Below, piece by piece: positions 8,453 through 16,611 of a DNA stretch of 64,000 nt; position 1 is the stretch's first letter, and every line of letters begins with the position of its first letter. The notes under the pieces are model-generated. The model ran no database searches, was not told the DNA's origin, and saw nothing but the letters and a program-made list of their open reading frames with translations. Position numbers and translations under genes: made by a program. The stretch comes from Rhodospirillaceae bacterium (GTDB lineage: Bacteria > Pseudomonadota > Alphaproteobacteria > MPNO01 > UBA2964): the NCBI GenBank assembly GCA_002709075.1, contig PAPV01000005.1, forward strand, positions 1 through 64,000. The letters are read 5' to 3'.

Positions 8453-9307
8453 ATGCCAAACATTAGTAAAAAAACCAAGTTGTTAGTATTGTTGATGGTA
8501 GCAATTAAGATTTGGATGGGGTCTCACAATATAGTAATCGCCCACCCAAATGCGTCACTAAACACCGAGAACTTTAATTCATTAGCAGAACAAATCATTA
8601 ATGGATTAGATGCGTCACCGATAAATGATTTTACATTTCGGTCTGGATATGATCGACCCGGCATAGAAATTTCTTCCTTCAGTAAACATAAAATGCAAGG
8701 TGACCAGTTCCTTTCTGACTTAGCTAACGAGTTTAACTCCGGTTTATTGGCAGCGTTAATCAGAAAAACAGAAGGGCGGTTTAAATTCTTTTCCCAATCA
8801 GCTCAACAGTCCAAGAGAGGCCCAAAGTTATTTTGTAAGATGGGAGAACATTGTGGGTTTACGGGCAATAGCTCTATAAGATCATCCGAAGCTGATATAT
8901 TAATTATTGGTTCAATGCGTATCTCAGGAAGGTATGCATTTCTTTCGTATAAAGCTATATCCATAGATAATGGACTAATCCTGGCGGCCACATCGACTGT
9001 TCAGTCCGAACTTTCCACTAATTTATTAAAAAGAAGACATGGCCAAAGAGAGATCCGTCTATCAGAACACAAAAGTACTATAGTGTCTGATCGGACGGAT
9101 TTTACTTGCCCCGATCTTAAGTCCCTAAAACGGGCTTTAGTTGATTTAGGATATTACTCCGAAAATTTTAATGACAAAAATGGGCCGGCTACTCAAATGG
9201 CGATTAAGGCCTACCAGTGGCATCACAACTTTCCCGAAACCGGAAAATATAGCTGTGAATTGGCGAAGCATGTGAGATCGGAAATAAAAGCAAGGGGGCT
9301 TGATTAA
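8453..9307 (+). CDS. Secreted protein with C-terminal peptidoglycan-binding domain
   Basis: A 284-aa protein; the start at 8453 is chosen because GAGAAGG precedes it and it gives a signal peptide (cleavage near residue 30). The middle part (about 40-190) has the pattern of small envelope lipoprotein domains of the FlgO/LpoB/CsgG kind: LSDLANEFNSGL followed by SEADILIIGSMRI and LSYKAISIDNGLILAA. This is inference. Residues 219-276 look like a PG_binding_1 domain (CPDLKSLKRALVDLGYY, then TQMAIKAYQ). It would sit in the periplasm holding peptidoglycan. It is the first gene of the envelope cluster; the next gene begins one base after its stop. Confidence 0.7.
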   Translation: MPNISKKTKLLVLLMVAIKIWMGSHNIVIAHPNASLNTENFNSLAEQIINGLDASPINDFTFRSGYDRPGIEISSFSKHKMQGDQFLSDLANEFNSGLLAALIRKTEGRFKFFSQSAQQSKRGPKLFCKMGEHCGFTGNSSIRSSEADILIIGSMRISGRYAFLSYKAISIDNGLILAATSTVQSELSTNLLKRRHGQREIRLSEHKSTIVSDRTDFTCPDLKSLKRALVDLGYYSENFNDKNGPATQMAIKAYQWHHNFPETGKYSCELAKHVRSEIKARGLD

Positions 9308-9308
9308 T

Positions 9309-9755
9309 ATGGTTGGTGAGAACCAAGAAACAGCAATGACAGAAATAGCCTTAGCCATGGCAATGGGTTTTTTTAGTTTGATGATTTTGGCAATCGTATC
9401 GGTTGGTATCCCTAAAGAAACAAATAAAGCTGCTAGTACAACTGCTGTCATAGCTAAATTCACGACATTACAATCAAAAAATAATAGTCCAATTGGCAAA
9501 AAGGTTACTAAAAAAGATATTTTTATTGTTTACGATGGTAAGGCGTTTCTGAACAAAAATCTGGAAACTATTAATCCTGAAAATATTAAGCCCGATAAGA
9601 GGATAATTCTTGGTTTGGAACCGGATTTTTCCGTGCAACGCGCACTATTGGTTCAGTCAAAATTGAGAGGCATGAATGTTGTCCTGGTTGCCCTTAACGA
9701 TCAATGGCGGACAGCGTTAGATAGAAAAAAGAAGGCTAACGCAAATGTCAGATAA
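9309..9755 (+). CDS. Possible ExbD/TolR-like single-pass protein
   Basis: A 148-aa protein with a short cytoplasmic N-terminus, one membrane helix (about 13-34) and a C-terminal domain outside. The layout and the C-terminal run PDKRIILGLEPDF with LRGMNVVLVAL resemble the ExbD/TolR periplasmic domain (a strand, then a helix with KxxGxxxVxLV). However, the conserved Asp in the ExbD/TolR membrane helix is absent; the only acid nearby is E12 at the membrane edge. ATG 9309 is preferred over TTG 9300 because AGGGGG lies ten bases upstream. A TolQ-like channel gene lies at 12231, supporting the pairing. Homology is suggestive, not certain. Confidence 0.5.
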   Translation: MVGENQETAMTEIALAMAMGFFSLMILAIVSVGIPKETNKAASTTAVIAKFTTLQSKNNSPIGKKVTKKDIFIVYDGKAFLNKNLETINPENIKPDKRIILGLEPDFSVQRALLVQSKLRGMNVVLVALNDQWRTALDRKKKANANVR

Positions 9756-10284
9756 TCGTAAATTGAATAATATTTTTTGGAAGACCTATCTTAATTGTAT
9801 AATTTTAGGCGTTTTATCAATGTCGTCCGTAAAAGCGTTTGAAAGAGCTTCTACCAACGATAATCGGGTAATTATAAAAAAAATGGTGTTAGAACAGGCG
9901 GCGAAGATTGGGGTCTCAGCCCCACTTGCCCTTGCGGTTGCTCATGCCGAATCAAATTTTAACCCCTATGCTAAGAGTACAAAAGGAGCGCGTGGTGTGA
10001 TGCAAATTATGCCTGCGACATCTCTTGGAGAATACGGAATCGCGCCTGATAAACTTTGGAATCCCAAGGTAAATATTTCTGTAGGATTGCATTACCTCAA
10101 AAAACTCTTAATCAGATATCGTGGTCGCGTTGATTTAGCTCTTTCGTTTTACAATGGTGGTTCTGCCGTTGATCGAAAAGGAATTGGTCGTCCGCAGGTA
10201 ATTCCCTACACACAAAAATACGTGATGAAAGTGACCCGTTTAAGGTTCACTTATCAAAAACAGCTGGGTTTGGGAAATTTTTAG
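9745..10284 (+). CDS. Lytic transglycosylase, SLT family
   Basis: A 179-aa exported peptidoglycan-cleaving enzyme. A signal peptide or anchor covers about residues 10-31. The SLT domain (about 45-165) has catalytic E69 in AHAESNFNPYA, then GVMQIMP (84-90), NPKVNISVGLHYL (about 106-118) and ALSFYNGG (132-139), all typical of family 1 transglycosylases. It cleaves the MurNAc-GlcNAc bond. The gene overlaps the previous one by 11 bases. Within this cluster it probably opens the peptidoglycan so that the trans-envelope complex can be inserted, as transglycosylases do for secretion systems and flagella. Confidence 0.85.
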   Translation: MSDNRKLNNIFWKTYLNCIILGVLSMSSVKAFERASTNDNRVIIKKMVLEQAAKIGVSAPLALAVAHAESNFNPYAKSTKGARGVMQIMPATSLGEYGIAPDKLWNPKVNISVGLHYLKKLLIRYRGRVDLALSFYNGGSAVDRKGIGRPQVIPYTQKYVMKVTRLRFTYQKQLGLGNF

Positions 10285-10331
10285 CTGAAATAAAATAATT
10301 ACTGACTTTAATCAAGAAGGAAACATTTCTA

Positions 10332-10892
10332 ATGTTAAATATAAATTTAAAGCGCTTCAAAAACGTTATACTTGCCCTTCCTATGTTAATTTTGTTTAGC
10401 GCATGTTCGTTAGAGCATGCCCCGAGCACCACCGGTATAGGTTTTCGGGAAGCCAGATTTGCTGAAATTGCAGAAATGCGCAAATTCCGTGAATGTGTAA
10501 AAGAGGGTGAGAAACTTGATAAAATCGCAAGTCGTTCTGGGGGATATGGTGCCTATTTGTCAAGTGCCAGGGTCTTAGAAAAATGTGAGACAGAAATTGG
10601 TCCCAACTTTAGTGGAGTTGGCACTGAGGAGAGAATGCAAGCATATGCACTTGCGATTCAGAACTATGTAAAAGGACGAAATATTAAAAACGCAAAATCT
10701 GGCTTAAAGAAATTTAAATTAAAATTCCGTAATAAAGATTTTTATTATCCGGATGGGACTTCATTTCTTCAGACAATGGAGGTCCTAATCGGTACGCACG
10801 ATCCAATGTCATTCGGCCACCTTTCTTCTCTCAATGTAAATAAAGTTCTCAAAAGTGAGATGAGAAGAATCGACTATTGGAAAAATCAATAA
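10332..10892 (+). CDS. Predicted lipoprotein, unknown function
   Basis: A 186-aa protein with a lipoprotein signal peptide: basic start, hydrophobic core and lipobox LFSAC with acylated C25. The mature part is helical and charged, with two further cysteines (in REC and EKC) that could form a disulfide. AAGGAAA precedes the ATG. No family recognised. Ser after the lipid Cys gives no Asp+2 inner-membrane signal, so outer-membrane anchoring is expected. It lies 47 bases after the transglycosylase gene and 19 before the next gene, in the same operon. Confidence 0.65.
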   Translation: MLNINLKRFKNVILALPMLILFSACSLEHAPSTTGIGFREARFAEIAEMRKFRECVKEGEKLDKIASRSGGYGAYLSSARVLEKCETEIGPNFSGVGTEERMQAYALAIQNYVKGRNIKNAKSGLKKFKLKFRNKDFYYPDGTSFLQTMEVLIGTHDPMSFGHLSSLNVNKVLKSEMRRIDYWKNQ

Positions 10893-10911
10893 ACGAACAA
10901 GGATTTTTCAA

Positions 10912-11820
10912 ATGAGGGATAAATATTGTAAAGCAATGAAAATATACTTTCAAGAAGTGACAAATTTCGCCAAAATATTTTTGACCTTTGTCCTTAGTTT
11001 TTCTCTTTTTGTTAGTAGTTCATATGGAAAGGCAGAACCAGGTGATGAACAATGGCTTCCAAAGACGAGTGAAAGACTCATTAAATTACCTGCAAAAATT
11101 CTAAAGAAGTCCGTCAATAAAGATTTTAAGAGTTCAGAACTAGCAATTGGTCTGGATAAAAATCAAAAATTAATAAACCTAAAGGTAAAAACCCTAGGTG
11201 ATATCAGTGTTGCGCTTAATAAAACACAGGATGAAAGGCTGGAAACCGAACTGCGCCATCAATATTTAGCGGAAAAGCAAGCATATCTCAAATTAGTAGA
11301 GAAAAATCAAAGACTAAGACGAGCAAAGGCGAGTACAAAATTAAAACTATACAAAGGAATTTTAAAGAAATTGATCCATGAAAATGGTCTCCAACTGCGG
11401 CAAAATAAAAAGATAGAACTTTTACAAAAAACAGCGCGCAAGCGGTTTGAAAAAAACATCTCTAAAGTCGACCAGCATCTGTTGGAATTGAGACCCGGTA
11501 AGAAAAGTAAATACGAAAAAAAGTATGCAGCTAATTCTGATGCAATACAAAGGCTTGTTAACGCAATAAATATGCATCCGTTAAGTCAGAGGACAGAGAA
11601 AAGCGATAGCCAGTATAACAAGGCTGAGTTTTTAAGAGAGGAAATATATGAGCTTGAAGCAACTCTCGCGATTTTGGGTCAAGAAAAACAGATACTTGGT
11701 CACATGGCTAAAATTGTAGCGTTGGATGCACGTGCACTTGCTGAAAGCTTGGCGGATCACACCGATAACAGACGCGGATTGGATGGATCACCCGAGGCTC
11801 TTAAATTTTTTGTGAACTAG
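10912..11820 (+). CDS. Secreted coiled-coil protein, unknown
   Basis: A 302-aa basic protein. Its signal sequence ends near SSSYGKA (about residue 40) if the ATG at 10912 is used; AAGGA lies eight bases upstream. An internal ATG at 10936 would shorten the n-region. Most of the mature part, especially about 100-200 and 230-280, is Lys/Glu/Leu-rich helix with heptad-like spacing, consistent with a periplasmic coiled coil. No known domain was recognised. The stop is nine bases before the next gene. Possibly a structural rod or scaffold of the complex; this is inference. Confidence 0.6.
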   Translation: MRDKYCKAMKIYFQEVTNFAKIFLTFVLSFSLFVSSSYGKAEPGDEQWLPKTSERLIKLPAKILKKSVNKDFKSSELAIGLDKNQKLINLKVKTLGDISVALNKTQDERLETELRHQYLAEKQAYLKLVEKNQRLRRAKASTKLKLYKGILKKLIHENGLQLRQNKKIELLQKTARKRFEKNISKVDQHLLELRPGKKSKYEKKYAANSDAIQRLVNAINMHPLSQRTEKSDSQYNKAEFLREEIYELEATLAILGQEKQILGHMAKIVALDARALAESLADHTDNRRGLDGSPEALKFFVN

Positions 11821-11829
11821 GAGAAAGAA

Positions 11830-12228
11830 ATGAAGAAATTAATGTGTGGATTCTTGATGTCCGTGATGGGATCTTTGATTTTGCTTGGCCCGACCGGTAT
11901 GTCACTAGCTGGCAATTTAGAAAACTTGGAGCGGGAGCGTGCAATAATGCTAGAATCATTCTTAGTATTAGAGCCTCATGCAAAAAAAGGTATGGATCAT
12001 AAATTAATAACTAGGCAACGGCTAATTGATTTAGAGCGCTTAGTATTAAGGGATAACAAATTGTTGAAAAAGAATAGGTCCGCAGTGCGGGTTGCTCTGA
12101 GTAACTACGATCTAACCTTTCTGATGCATGCCTCTGTAGAAAAAAACAAAGATGTATTTGAACATTGGCTCCAAGAAGTTGGAATTTCCTCTACAAGCCT
12201 CAAAAAGGCGAGGGTTGGAAGGCGGTAA
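11830..12228 (+). CDS. Small secreted helical protein, unknown
   Basis: A 132-aa protein with a clear Sec signal peptide (MKKLMCGFLMSVMGSLILL, cleavage near SLAGN at about residue 28). The mature part of about 100 residues is helical and rich in Leu, Arg and Glu, without cysteine. AGGAG lies eight bases before the ATG. It ends two bases before the TolQ-like channel gene, so the two are surely co-transcribed and probably coupled. No recognised domain; by position it may be an accessory periplasmic subunit of the channel. Confidence 0.6.
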   Translation: MKKLMCGFLMSVMGSLILLGPTGMSLAGNLENLERERAIMLESFLVLEPHAKKGMDHKLITRQRLIDLERLVLRDNKLLKKNRSAVRVALSNYDLTFLMHASVEKNKDVFEHWLQEVGISSTSLKKARVGRR

Positions 12229-12230
12229 TA

Positions 12231-12713
12231 ATGTTTGCAGATGTTTTTGAGATGAAAATGGTGTTTCGAGCAATGAGTTACATGCTCGGTACGATCATTA
12301 TCTTTCTGGCTGTGTTCTTTATGTTTACGGATTTTCATATTTACCAAACACTTAATTGGGTTCGGGAAATGTTGGGATATTCTTTTCTGATCTTGACAAT
12401 GACTTTGTCGTTAATTGCCATTTATTGTTGGTTAAAAATTTCTTCAGAGAAGCAAAGTGAACACAAATTCTGGATGGCTATTGGGTTACATTCTGCGAAT
12501 GGGATAATGACCCTTGCTCTCACCTACACCCTTCTTGGTATAAGCCTTGGTATTGGTTCGTTGTCTGGGAAATCATTAAGTCCAGAGACGGTTCAAATAG
12601 CAGTCCAAGAAATGACTACCAATTTCAGTCTTGCATTTATGACCACTGTTATTGGCCTTCCTTTATCCACAATTTTAAAAGCTTTTTTAATTATTACCCA
12701 TAATAAAAGATAG
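12231..12713 (+). CDS. MotA/TolQ/ExbB-like proton channel protein
   Basis: A 160-aa inner-membrane protein with four predicted helices (about 15-35, 47-69, 90-113, 130-155). The last two carry the channel-family pattern: LGISLGIGSLSG, then a loop with AVQEMTTNFSLAF, then TTVIGLPLS. This mirrors the LLGLLGTVxGM ... GIAEALxTTAxGL pair of TolQ/ExbB and the related region of ZorA-like proteins. The large cytoplasmic domain of TolQ/ExbB is missing, so it is a minimal form. ATG 12231 with AAGG upstream is preferred over in-frame starts inside the previous gene. The family powers periplasmic machines by proton or sodium flow. Confidence 0.65.
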   Translation: MFADVFEMKMVFRAMSYMLGTIIIFLAVFFMFTDFHIYQTLNWVREMLGYSFLILTMTLSLIAIYCWLKISSEKQSEHKFWMAIGLHSANGIMTLALTYTLLGISLGIGSLSGKSLSPETVQIAVQEMTTNFSLAFMTTVIGLPLSTILKAFLIITHNKR

Positions 12714-12748
12714 TCTGTGAAACTTGGATTAGCAAAGGAGGATACAAA

Positions 12749-13327
12749 GTGAAATATCTTATTTTTAATATTGCAGTTGTTTTTTCTCTTGCGGCCATAA
12801 TTTGGGATAAACCAGGAGATAGATCGCAAATAACAGAGCAATTTCAAAGTTTGTTTGACGATGTTAAAAGAAGCATAAACTGGTCCAGTGATTTTAAAGA
12901 GAAAACTCGAAAAGGTTTAGGTGGTAGTAACAAAAACCTAGTAAAAAACTCGGAGGGACTACCGAAAGTCGTATTAGAAAGGTCAGAGAGCCAACAATTG
13001 GAAAGCATCCCAAATGAAAAGAGGTCTCAGAAACTTCCTAGAACCAGTCAAAAAACAGAGCTTTCAAAGAAAACTAAAAACAGTAAAAAAACAAATTCAG
13101 CAAAAACTGTTAATACGAAGTCAGAAATTACAAATTTAGATGTTATTCAAAAACCCATAAAGAATAATTCACATTTTGGCTCTTCTTTGTCAGAGGTAAA
13201 ACAAAAAAAGGCAAAAACATTAGAGTCGGAACAAAGTTTGGCAATTTCTAATGATAATCGTCGCCGTGCATTATTAACCCTTTCTGAAGAAATGGAATTT
13301 ATTCACGCACGTTTTGTTTATGAATAG
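12749..13327 (+). CDS. Single-pass protein with basic linker (TonB/TolA-like layout)
   Basis: A 192-aa protein starting at GTG 12749, set by a near-perfect AAAGGAGG five bases upstream. One hydrophobic segment at residues 3-19 is followed by a long Lys/Ser/Thr-rich, low-complexity stretch (about 50-165) and a short helical end (LLTLSEEMEFIHARF). This is the layout of proteins that reach from the inner membrane through the periplasm, such as TonB or TolA, but there is no sequence match I can claim. It could also be a cleaved signal peptide. It follows the channel gene by 35 bases and overlaps the next gene by eight. Confidence 0.55.
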   Translation: MKYLIFNIAVVFSLAAIIWDKPGDRSQITEQFQSLFDDVKRSINWSSDFKEKTRKGLGGSNKNLVKNSEGLPKVVLERSESQQLESIPNEKRSQKLPRTSQKTELSKKTKNSKKTNSAKTVNTKSEITNLDVIQKPIKNNSHFGSSLSEVKQKKAKTLESEQSLAISNDNRRRALLTLSEEMEFIHARFVYE

Positions 13328-14321
13328 AGAAGTAAACAGAAACAATATGTCCAAGAGAAAAACAAGCTGCTTATCAATTGTTATTAGTTTTTCATTGATA
13401 GGCTTCTCTGTCTTTATAATTTTACCTATGGAGCCTTTGAGAAAGGTTGATAAGAAGTCTACGGTATCATCAAAAATAATACAAAAGGAAGAAGCTTCTC
13501 CTGAAATTATAGTGATACCGAGAGCACCAGTCTTTCATTCTTTAAAAGAAAAAAAATCAATTGATGCACATGAAAAGAAAAATAATTTTTCCCAAACACC
13601 TCTGCAGAGGCGGATGTTGTCAGTAAAAAAGAGAAATAACAAAGTGAAGGAAGGTCAAACTCAATTTAGTACAGGAAGACTACTTGATAAAAATAGTGAT
13701 GAAAGTTTATCAGAAAATAAAATAGGTGAAAATACTCTAACCGCGGCCCAAAAAAAGGATAATAGCAATTTAAAAAAGGAGACCAGTGTAAGTATTCCAG
13801 ACGGGCGCTTTCTTTTGAGAATACTTGAGCATGGCAAAGGTCCAGAGATATTTATTGGTTGGCCACAAAATCTTTCTGATAGGAGCCGCCTTTATCATCT
13901 TTTACGCAAGTGTTACGGGATGAAAAATGCTGTAATTAGCCAGAAGAATGTGCTTTATTCAGAAGCAACTTTGCCGGGAAGAACTTGGATTCCTAACACG
14001 GATTTATTCAGTGGTTTTTTGCGTTCGCCAATTGGACAGCCAATTAAATCCGAGGATCAAAATTTTGAAAAGATTGCTCAACGACATAATCTTTCAATTT
14101 GGAATCCTGTTCGAATTTTTCCAAGAAATGTTGATGCAATGATACTATCTGGTTTGCGTAATTTGATTGGTCAAAAATATCAGAAAGCACAAATTGTACG
14201 AGCTCATTACATGTTGAAAGGTGGATCTTTTCTCTACCTTCATAAGATAACAGTTGATAGAAAGCCGGTTTTTGGTGAAATCAGAATTCCACTTAATAAT
14301 AAATTGTTATGCGCAGCTTAA
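13320..14321 (+). CDS. Single-pass protein with long linker and C-terminal domain
   Basis: A 333-aa protein. A membrane anchor at about 18-36 is followed by a charged disordered linker (about 40-156, rich in Lys, Ser, Asn) and a compact C-terminal domain (about 158-333) that starts IPDGRFLLRILEHGKGPEIF and has conserved-looking aromatic and Gly positions. The layout is that of TolA/TonB: inner-membrane anchor, periplasm-spanning linker, terminal domain near the outer membrane. The C-terminal fold is not recognised. ATG 13320 lies inside the stop of the previous gene (TATGAATAG), so translation is coupled. Linker codons are very AT-rich. Confidence 0.6.
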   Translation: MNREVNRNNMSKRKTSCLSIVISFSLIGFSVFIILPMEPLRKVDKKSTVSSKIIQKEEASPEIIVIPRAPVFHSLKEKKSIDAHEKKNNFSQTPLQRRMLSVKKRNNKVKEGQTQFSTGRLLDKNSDESLSENKIGENTLTAAQKKDNSNLKKETSVSIPDGRFLLRILEHGKGPEIFIGWPQNLSDRSRLYHLLRKCYGMKNAVISQKNVLYSEATLPGRTWIPNTDLFSGFLRSPIGQPIKSEDQNFEKIAQRHNLSIWNPVRIFPRNVDAMILSGLRNLIGQKYQKAQIVRAHYMLKGGSFLYLHKITVDRKPVFGEIRIPLNNKLLCAA

Positions 14322-14992
14322 TGCGTTTTCTTAGTTCAGGGCGTTTTGCTCTCATTTCTTTATGTTTTCTGATCTGGATATTGCCTGCGGCGTGTATGCA
14401 AACTTCATATTCGGAAATAAGTGATGCACCCCAAAGAACAAATTTTTTTGATCGATCGGTGGAATTTAAGCTGTATAGAGAATTCTTTCAATTTGCACCT
14501 GAATGCGTGGTTATTTCGATAAGGTCAAGCCACGCTATAAATCCCGTAAGCTTATTAATAGCACGTTCATTTGAGAGGTATCTTAGAGATAAAATCAAAA
14601 AAGTTATTGGATTGAGACATGCAGTTAAATTATCCAGAAAGATTGGAGTCAGTTTGGATTATCAAGAAGATCGAATAATTTTCGCAAATTTGTCTAAATG
14701 CAGCTTTCTTGCAGAAATAGAGATTAGAAGAATAGAAGATACATTTCTTTTTATATGGGCAAACCGATCAATTGATTTGAATTTTCAATTATTATGTTTG
14801 CTAACAGGAAAGACCCTTTTTAAAAGTTCTCATACTGCAAAGCGGGGCAACGGTGGAATACCGCTATCCGCATATGCCATGCCCATTTCTCTTGCTCAAG
14901 CCGCTAAGGTAACAGGGGATAGAGAGATATTTCTTTCTCTTGCTGACGATGCAGCGCGACGGATGTTAAAGCCGCTACCTGATCTGCGTTAA
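14321..14992 (+). CDS. Predicted outer-membrane lipoprotein
   Basis: A 223-aa lipoprotein. The start at 14321 forms a TAATG stop-start overlap with the previous gene; ATG 14309 adds four residues. The lipobox is LPAAC with acylated C25. The mature domain has the pattern of small LpoB/GNA1162-like envelope lipoproteins: NPVSLLIARSFERYL, a central strand region with FLAEIEIRRIEDTF, and a C-terminal SLADDAARRMLKPLP. The assignment to that fold is inference. It is the last gene of the rightward operon and converges on the gene ending at 15029. Confidence 0.65.
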   Translation: MRFLSSGRFALISLCFLIWILPAACMQTSYSEISDAPQRTNFFDRSVEFKLYREFFQFAPECVVISIRSSHAINPVSLLIARSFERYLRDKIKKVIGLRHAVKLSRKIGVSLDYQEDRIIFANLSKCSFLAEIEIRRIEDTFLFIWANRSIDLNFQLLCLLTGKTLFKSSHTAKRGNGGIPLSAYAMPISLAQAAKVTGDREIFLSLADDAARRMLKPLPDLR

Positions 14993-15001
14993 ATATCAAA
15001 T

Positions 15002-15015
15002 AATCCACGTGGATT
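15002..15015. repeat. 14-bp perfect palindrome in the convergent gap
   Basis: AATCCACGTGGATT lies in the 36-base gap between the convergent genes ending at 14992 and 15029. It has no loop and no T tract, so it is a poor terminator; it could be a protein-binding site or chance. Confidence 0.35.
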
Positions 15016-15028
15016 GTGTTCCTTACAT

Positions 15029-16564
15029 CTAAAAATCTTGTGACTCTGTCGAACCACTAAGTTTGCCTCGACGTAATGGAAATTTATCTTCCTTGTATCG
15101 TAACGCTTTATCTTCATTGTTAGGAATTTTTGTAGGATCTGTTGTATTTTGTTGGTGTTTAAATTTTCTAGCACCAGCAGCTTTATTTGCGTTCCAAGAG
15201 ACGATCACACCATATATTCCCTGGCTGGTCACTGGATGAGGTGCTTGCCAATCTAAAACCTCATGAATGCCGTTTATTTTTGCGAACCCTGCCCCCTGTT
15301 CCATTTTTTTTCGGGCACTCCTATTAAGTTGGACTTTCGCAACTTTATTTTTATATGTTCTTACATCTTGTGATGTTTTGGAAGCTTCTTGGAGTGCGAC
15401 TGTTTGATTAATAAAGAGGCGTAATAGATTTTCAGCAGCTAATTTCGCGTTAGTCTTCGCCGCAATTATAGAACTGCTATCGTTGCGGTCGACCTCAGAT
15501 TGTCCGTATGAAATTAAGTTAACGTGGCCATTTTCGTCTACTTTAATCGTTAAACCCCAGCTATTAATTAAATCAAATAATTCGTTTTGATTATTCGGAT
15601 TTGGAAGTTGATCTCTGATAGGTCGATTTGGAAACAGGGTTGGTACACCAGAAAAATTTCTGGCTGCCATTGCATCGGCTAGTCTCTCTGATTTTCGGCT
15701 ATATCGCAAAACTACGCAAATTTGTGCATACTGATTATTTGTTGTTAAATTTTCGCTAACATACTGAGTGTATATACCTTTCATACGTTCTTTTGCTGTC
15801 GCTTCGATTATTTCGTCAAATTGGCGAGTGCGAAGTAATTTTTTAGCCTCCTCTTCAGCCTTTTTTGCTGCCTTTATAAGCTCTTGACGTTTGGTCTGAT
15901 TTGACTCATTTCGTGCTTTTTTTTCGGCATCTATATCGATGCCACGCTTTCTTAAATCCTCGTCAATCAGGGTATTTAGCCATTTAAAGCCTTTATCCAT
16001 AGTACTAGACAAGGAGGGTTTTTGATAACGTTTTTGATCCAAGAGAGCCAATTTTTTCCGTAAACTGGCTGCCTGATCAGCCGCACTTTTCTCAGTTTTA
16101 TTCAAGGATGTTTGGGGAGCTAATCTAACGCTTGCTTCGCTCAAGATCTTTTTTTCTAGCGAGGCAGCCATTTTCGTATTTGCATCCATCCATGCTTCAC
16201 GAAATGCTACATAGCGACTATCAATGAAACCGGGCTGCCCAATCTTTATTTCCGTAGATGCAATCCCTAGCGCTAAAGCAAATTCATTATTTTTACTCAG
16301 GTTGTTGAACCCTTCGGTCCAACCTTTTTCTCTTATATATTTTCCACATGAACTTCCGCTAATAGTTCTCGCCATGCTCAATCTAAGCATAGTTCCTTGT
16401 TTCGGTGAGAAACCGGTGATTTTACCATTTACATCAACATTTGAGGGTAAGAATTTAGTCTGAACTTGAGCAAAAGCACTAAACGTTAAAAAAGAAAGAA
16501 TACTTGCAAATACGATTAATGAACCTGATTCTGTAAAGTTAACTTTCCGGATCCTTAATTTCAT
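15029..16564 (-). CDS. Large secreted protein with central coiled coil
   Basis: A 511-aa exported protein. The signal peptide ends at AFAQVQ (about residue 33). An N-terminal domain (about 45-150) contains AFREAWMDANTKMAAS. A charged helical region (about 160-275) has a coiled-coil core rich in Lys, Ala and Glu. A C-terminal domain has TNAKLAAENLLRLFINQTVA and a Gly-rich end (GAGFAKINGIHE, GIYGVIVSW). It resembles uncharacterised proteins (DUF6844-type, from memory only) found next to CsgG-like genes. It is the last gene of the leftward three-gene operon. Function unknown; likely periplasmic or outer-membrane associated. Confidence 0.65.
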   Translation of the reverse strand: MKLRIRKVNFTESGSLIVFASILSFLTFSAFAQVQTKFLPSNVDVNGKITGFSPKQGTMLRLSMARTISGSSCGKYIREKGWTEGFNNLSKNNEFALALGIASTEIKIGQPGFIDSRYVAFREAWMDANTKMAASLEKKILSEASVRLAPQTSLNKTEKSAADQAASLRKKLALLDQKRYQKPSLSSTMDKGFKWLNTLIDEDLRKRGIDIDAEKKARNESNQTKRQELIKAAKKAEEEAKKLLRTRQFDEIIEATAKERMKGIYTQYVSENLTTNNQYAQICVVLRYSRKSERLADAMAARNFSGVPTLFPNRPIRDQLPNPNNQNELFDLINSWGLTIKVDENGHVNLISYGQSEVDRNDSSSIIAAKTNAKLAAENLLRLFINQTVALQEASKTSQDVRTYKNKVAKVQLNRSARKKMEQGAGFAKINGIHEVLDWQAPHPVTSQGIYGVIVSWNANKAAGARKFKHQQNTTDPTKIPNNEDKALRYKEDKFPLRRGKLSGSTESQDF

Positions 16565-16611
16565 TTTTTACACCACCATATTTAATTTGTATTTTTGCAA
16601 CCTTATCTATG

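Noticed and set aside
12231-14992. Zorya or Tol-Pal defence or division system
   Set aside because: The channel-like gene could suggest either, but there is no ZorC/ZorD/ZorE, TolB or Pal homologue in the cluster.
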